A model generated the notes under the pieces. The model saw only the letters and a program-made list of their open reading frames with translations. It did not search any database and was not told where the DNA came from. A stretch of 18,749 nt of DNA from Clostridiales bacterium (GTDB lineage Bacteria > Bacillota > Clostridia > Oscillospirales > QAKW01). The stretch is from contig QAKW01000012.1 of the NCBI GenBank assembly GCA_003343605.1, positions 1 to 18,749 of the forward strand, in the 5' to 3' direction. Shown here one piece after another: positions 15,553 through 18,749 of this stretch (position 1 is its first letter; each line of letters starts with the position of its first letter). The position numbers and the translations under genes were made by a program.

Positions 15553-16242
15553 TTATATTCCCCGCAGTTGCGCGGTTGGTATCTTTGTTTTTACCGTTTC
15601 CAGCATTTTTCTTAAAAGTGCCTCATCCGGCGCCTCTAGATGTACATCCGGAACCTGCTCGGAAGGCTGGAACCGCTGAAGAAAATAGCGTTTAGCTCCG
15701 GCGATCCACACGCCGATTGCTTCTATATCCTCCAAACGGTGCAGCCCCTTTACAACGGTTGTGCGAAATTCATAATCCACCGGATCCGTCAGTAAATAGG
15801 AAATGCTTTCATTGATTGCATCCAGATTCATCTGCCGGCACCCGGCAGTTTCCCCATAACGGTCTGGCGCATTTTTAATATCCATGGCGATATAATCAAC
15901 CAACCCTTCCCGAACGACTGCACGCAGCAGCTCGGGAAACGATCCGTTGGTATCCAGTTTAATGGCAAGGCCCAGCTCTTTTACCCTGCGCAGCAGAGCA
16001 GGAAGCTCTCTGCGCAGCAGCGGTTCGCCGCCGGTAAAGCATACGCCATCTAAAAGTCCCTGCCTTTTTTGCAGAAAAGAAAGCAGCTCCTCCTCTTCCA
16101 TTACCGGCTTATAGGGTCCGGCCGCGAGCTCAAAATTATGGCAGAACGGGCATCTGAAATTACATCCGCCTAAAAATACCGTACAGGCGGTTCGGCCGGG
16201 ATAATCCAGCAGCGTTAATTTTTGAAGCCCTTCAATCGTCAT
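15553..16242 (-). CDS. nrdG: anaerobic ribonucleotide reductase activating protein NrdG (radical SAM)
   Basis: A 229-aa radical-SAM activase that places the glycyl radical on NrdD. The 4Fe-4S motif is C27-x3-C31-x2-C34 (GCNFRCPFCHN), with FTGGEPL at 69-75. The MTIEGLQKLTLLDYPG start and overall length fit the NrdG2-type activases found with redoxin-using NrdD enzymes. An in-frame ATG at 16308 would give 251 aa, but that codon overlaps the -35 box and the predicted transcription start lies downstream of it. The ATG at 16240-16242 is therefore the start, although its upstream G-run is very close. The gene is 23 bp before nrdD, in the same transcript. Confidence 0.94.
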   Translation of the reverse strand: MTIEGLQKLTLLDYPGRTACTVFLGGCNFRCPFCHNFELAAGPYKPVMEEEELLSFLQKRQGLLDGVCFTGGEPLLRRELPALLRRVKELGLAIKLDTNGSFPELLRAVVREGLVDYIAMDIKNAPDRYGETAGCRQMNLDAINESISYLLTDPVDYEFRTTVVKGLHRLEDIEAIGVWIAGAKRYFLQRFQPSEQVPDVHLEAPDEALLRKMLETVKTKIPTAQLRGI

Positions 16243-16279
16243 ATCCCCCGAACCCCCAGTCTTATTGATCGCAGTAATT

Positions 16280-16308
16280 ATTCTACACGAGTTTATTCCC
16301 TTTGTCAA
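16280..16308 (-). promoter_or_regulatory. nrdG-nrdD-trxB promoter
   Basis: TTGACA (16303-16308, perfect -35), 17-bp spacer, TAGAAT (16280-16285) on the minus strand, giving a short leader of about 30 nt before the nrdG ATG. Confidence 0.85.
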
Positions 16309-16316
16309 GGGAGAAT

Positions 16317-16364
16317 ATACAATATCTATTACTTTTTTAATTCATTCAACACAACATATAGTTT
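16317..16364 (-). promoter_or_regulatory. pair of NrdR boxes
   Basis: Two 16-mers on the plus strand: ACACAACATATAGTTT (16349-16364), which fits 14 of 16 positions of the NrdR consensus acaCwAtATaTwGtgt as I recall it, and ATACAATATCTATTAC (16317-16332), which fits about 11. Their starts are 32 bp apart, three helical turns, the spacing typical of NrdR pairs. They lie just upstream of the -35 of the nrd operon. NrdR is the ATP/dATP-sensing repressor of ribonucleotide reductase genes; its own gene is not in this window. Confidence 0.75.
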
Positions 16365-16452
16365 TCAGGCAATCCAACGCTTGTTGCCGTATCCTGCTGC
16401 CTGTACCCTGTTTTTTCATGTTTCATAAAAATCCGCTTCAATACCGCGCAAT

Positions 16453-16486
16453 AAAAAAATGGCTCTCACCAAAAGGTGAGAGCCAT
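16453..16486 (-). terminator. strong intrinsic terminator of the SLH-like gene
   Basis: A perfect 12-bp stem (ATGGCTCTCACC at 16459-16470 with 16475-16486) and AAAA loop (TTTT on the transcribed strand), followed on the minus strand by seven T residues. It lies 17 bp past the stop. Confidence 0.95.
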
Positions 16487-16503
16487 CAAATAATTTCAGA
16501 AGA

Positions 16504-18510
16504 TCAGGCACCGTATACAGCCCAGACGCCATCGTAATGATCAACCAGCAGCGTTACATTTCCGGAATAAAATTGATCTTTATTATCGGAAATAAAGCTT
16601 TCTGTTTTCAGATATTTCTGGCCGCCCGCCGTAATGAAATAATCTGCTGTTTCAATTACATTCATCTGCACCGGATCAACGCCGAACATATTAATCTTAC
16701 CGTTTTGCGTTTTATAATATGTGAAATAGTCGCCGCTATCCATCTTACCGGTACCGGAGGAAATCCGATCAATATCCACGGTCATGGTATATTCCGCAGC
16801 ACTGGCCAGTTCTCTTACCTGAACTTCAGCAGTTGTTCCATCACTGTTTGCAGTTGCATCCAGAATCTGAACCGCAATTTCTTTTGTTTCACGCGCTTCT
16901 TCCAGCGCAATATAGGTGGTTCTGGTGCTGTCCAAAACTACGGTGATCGGGCCGGAAAGTGAAGAAAGCGGACGTAAATTCTTGGCGCAGAACAAATGCG
17001 GCTGATAAACTGTTGCTTCTTCTTCACCGGCGGCTTTTCCGCTCAAACATGTTGTATCGCCTACTAAAACATTACCATATTCACTCAGCGTTACAGTGGT
17101 ACCCGCAGCAATATGCAGTTTATTGCCGGATTCATAAAAGTTTACAAAATCTCCGCTCTTCAAATTCACCGTATTGGTGAAAACAATGTCGTTATCGTCG
17201 TAAACGCGAACCTGATCATCATAATAGCTGTAAACCGCATAATAATTGTTGGTAACCGTCATGATCCGTCCGGGAATCCATTCCGTAGCCAGAACCAGAT
17301 CCGCATTTTCAGCGGAACCGCTTTGAATAAAGGTAAATTCCAGGTTCGGGCGGGCATTCACCGCACTCTGAGTTGTAAAGTCCACAAAGTTAACCAGCTT
17401 GGTCAACTTATAATTCTCATCATCCGGCCAGAGATTGCCGTTGAGATACAGCAGAGTGTTGGAATAAATAGAAAATGAACTCTGCGTTGTGGAGCCGTTG
17501 ATCGCGCTGTAGCTTGCAACCTTAATGTCGGAGAGGCTTACCGTGTTTACCCAGGGAGAAACCATTTCATAAGTAATCATCTCTTCATCCTGCGTAAAGG
17601 TATCGGAATCATCCTTATCCAGATAAATCACATTCACCGGATAACCGATAAATTCGCTCATATCCATACCGGTATCAACCTGAACGCCGTTTGAAAGCAG
17701 CATATCCTTGATTACACTATCGTACCCCATCGGGCTCTGCTTGGTTGCACGCACCACCAGCTCCGTTGCATTACAGCCGTAAATGTTGGTTGCCAGGCAG
17801 TTCAGCCGGGTGCCGTCGAAATCACTGAAGCTGGAAAACATATCCTCGCTGATGCTGTTTACGGATTTATCATAAAGCATCGCGCCCGCCACAATAACAG
17901 CGGCCTGCTCCCGATTGACGGTCTGGCTCGAAGCATCCACATTGGAATCCATTAAAATGACTTCCAAGAACTCATCGTAAACATCCTGTGCGGTATCATC
18001 GATAATCTGATCGCCGGTAGCAATCCCTACCGTTTTGGCAATCAGCGTAATGAACTCTGCCCCGGTAATATCCTGTTCACTCTTAAACTGATTTTCCGGA
18101 ACATATACGGAATTCACCAGGCCGTAATCCATCGCCCATGCAATATAAGGTTTGAGCAGATCAACGTCTGAAATGTCGCCGCCCTTATCCTCATCAAAAT
18201 CCGTATTTACAGACTGATAATTCTTTAATTCATCATAATCATAATGAAGCATGCGGTACGCAATTTTCAGCGCGTCCCCACGTGAAAGATTAATACTCGG
18301 GCTGTAGCTGCCGTTGTTCATGCCGGGGATAATCCCCAAACTGTCTACAAACTTCAGATACAGTGTTTTTGAAACATCCAGAGTTGTTCCATACATTTCG
18401 CTGACATCATCATACGTTTTATCATCGTAAATGGCGAATGCAGAAACACTCAGGCAAGCAATCATAACGGCTGTCATGACGGCCGCCACTATACTTTTCA
18501 AGGTTCTCAT
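16504..18510 (-). CDS. secreted protein with N-terminal S-layer-homology-like repeats
   Basis: A 668-aa exported protein. Residues 1-26 are a signal peptide (basic start, hydrophobic core, SAFA before the likely cleavage). SLH-like repeats follow at about 33-93 (DSLGIIPGMNNGSYSP, then LSRGDALKIAYRML) and 102-166 (YIAWAMDYGLV, then ITGAEFITLIA), with a degenerate third at about 176-211 (VNREQAAVIVAGAML). SLH domains usually bind pyruvylated secondary wall polymers and hold proteins at the surface. The remaining 450 aa are beta-rich, high in Ser, Thr, Asp, Asn and Tyr, with no recognised catalytic motif; cysteines are few. It is likely a surface-layer or wall-associated protein of unknown partner. 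GGAGGT lies 6 nt before the ATG. The gene is a single unit between a strong promoter and terminator. Confidence 0.8.
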   Translation of the reverse strand: MRTLKSIVAAVMTAVMIACLSVSAFAIYDDKTYDDVSEMYGTTLDVSKTLYLKFVDSLGIIPGMNNGSYSPSINLSRGDALKIAYRMLHYDYDELKNYQSVNTDFDEDKGGDISDVDLLKPYIAWAMDYGLVNSVYVPENQFKSEQDITGAEFITLIAKTVGIATGDQIIDDTAQDVYDEFLEVILMDSNVDASSQTVNREQAAVIVAGAMLYDKSVNSISEDMFSSFSDFDGTRLNCLATNIYGCNATELVVRATKQSPMGYDSVIKDMLLSNGVQVDTGMDMSEFIGYPVNVIYLDKDDSDTFTQDEEMITYEMVSPWVNTVSLSDIKVASYSAINGSTTQSSFSIYSNTLLYLNGNLWPDDENYKLTKLVNFVDFTTQSAVNARPNLEFTFIQSGSAENADLVLATEWIPGRIMTVTNNYYAVYSYYDDQVRVYDDNDIVFTNTVNLKSGDFVNFYESGNKLHIAAGTTVTLSEYGNVLVGDTTCLSGKAAGEEEATVYQPHLFCAKNLRPLSSLSGPITVVLDSTRTTYIALEEARETKEIAVQILDATANSDGTTAEVQVRELASAAEYTMTVDIDRISSGTGKMDSGDYFTYYKTQNGKINMFGVDPVQMNVIETADYFITAGGQKYLKTESFISDNKDQFYSGNVTLLVDHYDGVWAVYGA

Positions 18511-18559
18511 TAGGTTACCTCCATCTCACCAAGGGACTCCCCTTATATTTTCTGTATAT

Positions 18560-18588
18560 ATTATATATAATAACAAAGCAAGATGCAA
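18560..18588 (-). promoter_or_regulatory. promoter of the SLH-like gene
   Basis: TTGCAT (18583-18588), 17-bp spacer, TATAAT (18560-18565) on the minus strand, about 50 bp upstream of the ATG in very AT-rich DNA. Confidence 0.75.
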
Positions 18589-18607
18589 GAGATTTATTAA
18601 AATGTTA

Positions 18608-18663
18608 CACCAAAGAACAAGACTTTGTTAGAATTAAATAATTTATTAATGTTCACTTTGGTG
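18608..18663. repeat. inverted repeat upstream of the SLH-gene promoter
   Basis: CACCAAAG-AAC (18608-18618) is mirrored by GTTCACTTTGGTG (18651-18663), an 11-bp match with a 2-nt bulge, about 32 bp apart. It ends 20 bp upstream of the -35. It may be a regulator site; no specific protein can be named. Confidence 0.35.
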
Positions 18664-18685
18664 AATTTCACGAATTTTAAGAGGC

Positions 18686-18717
18686 AAAAAGCCCTTCGTA
18701 AAGACGAAGGGCTTTTT
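18686..18717 (-). terminator. bidirectional-type intrinsic terminator
   Basis: A 14-bp perfect stem (AAAAAGCCCTTCGT at 18686-18699 with 18704-18717) around AAAG, with T runs on both strands. On the minus strand it probably ends the gene lying beyond the right edge of the window. Confidence 0.9.
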
Positions 18718-18749
18718 TAAAAAACTGTAAATTTTAATTTCCGTAGGCC

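Noticed and set aside
16243..16308. 22-codon N-terminal extension of NrdG
   Set aside because: The upstream ATG overlaps the TTGACA -35 box of the operon promoter and lies before the predicted transcription start; the family homology starts at the later ATG.
34..18631. Many plus-strand open frames of 60-220 codons, for example 372-878, 3295-3699, 7647-8084, 12583-13239 and 13145-13645
   Set aside because: They lie antisense to strongly recognised minus-strand genes, have no family motifs and no consistent ribosome binding sites. They arise because the real genes' codon use leaves the opposite strand open.
1..18749. CRISPR array, insertion sequence, prophage, tRNA or riboswitch
   Set aside because: I saw no regularly spaced long repeats, transposase or integrase motifs, cloverleaf-like genes or known riboswitch cores on either strand, within the limits of reading by eye.

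Overview
The window looks like chromosomal core DNA from an anaerobic, low-to-moderate GC Firmicute, most likely a Clostridia member of the Oscillospiraceae/Ruminococcaceae type. The grounds are a class III (oxygen-sensitive) ribonucleotide reductase operon, a Gram-positive mraZ-rsmH-ftsL-PBP-murE order, a secreted protein with S-layer-homology-like repeats, a PfoR-type PTS EIIC and strong AGGAGG ribosome binding sites. This is inferred from gene content only. Every gene I accept is on the minus strand, so transcription runs from high to low coordinates. The plus-strand reading frames are shadows of these genes.

In transcription order: (1) 18510-16504 is a 668-aa secreted SLH-like protein with its own promoter and a very strong terminator. 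(2) 16242-12241 is the operon nrdG-nrdD-trxB, with a TTGACA-N17-TAGAAT promoter and two NrdR-box-like 16-mers 32 bp apart. NrdD carries a C-terminal CPNC redoxin domain and its 3' end overlaps an NADPH-type thioredoxin reductase gene, so the radical enzyme, its activase, its likely dithiol donor and the reductase are in one transcript. (3) 12016-11369 is yigZ. (4) 11285-7623 is an OmpR-type response regulator, a sensor histidine kinase and a membrane-anchored HtrA protease, tightly packed and probably an envelope-stress module. (5) 7458-6403 is an orphan PfoR-like EIIC membrane protein. (6) 6255-4681 is a polytopic GtrII-like membrane glycosyltransferase candidate with its own promoter and terminator. 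(7) 4418-1 is the start of the division and cell-wall (dcw) cluster: mraZ, rsmH, ftsL, a class B PBP with two PASTA domains, and the first 87 codons of murE, cut by the window edge.

The best regulatory signals are four AAGTGG-type repeats at exact 11-bp spacing just downstream of the mraZ -10 (a probable MraZ operator) and the NrdR box pair. The most interesting biology is the self-contained NrdD-redoxin/TrxB electron route. I found no CRISPR array, insertion sequence, prophage gene, tRNA or rRNA, and no gene-free stretch longer than about 260 bp. Most of the window is recognisable housekeeping; I do not see a clear undescribed multi-gene system.
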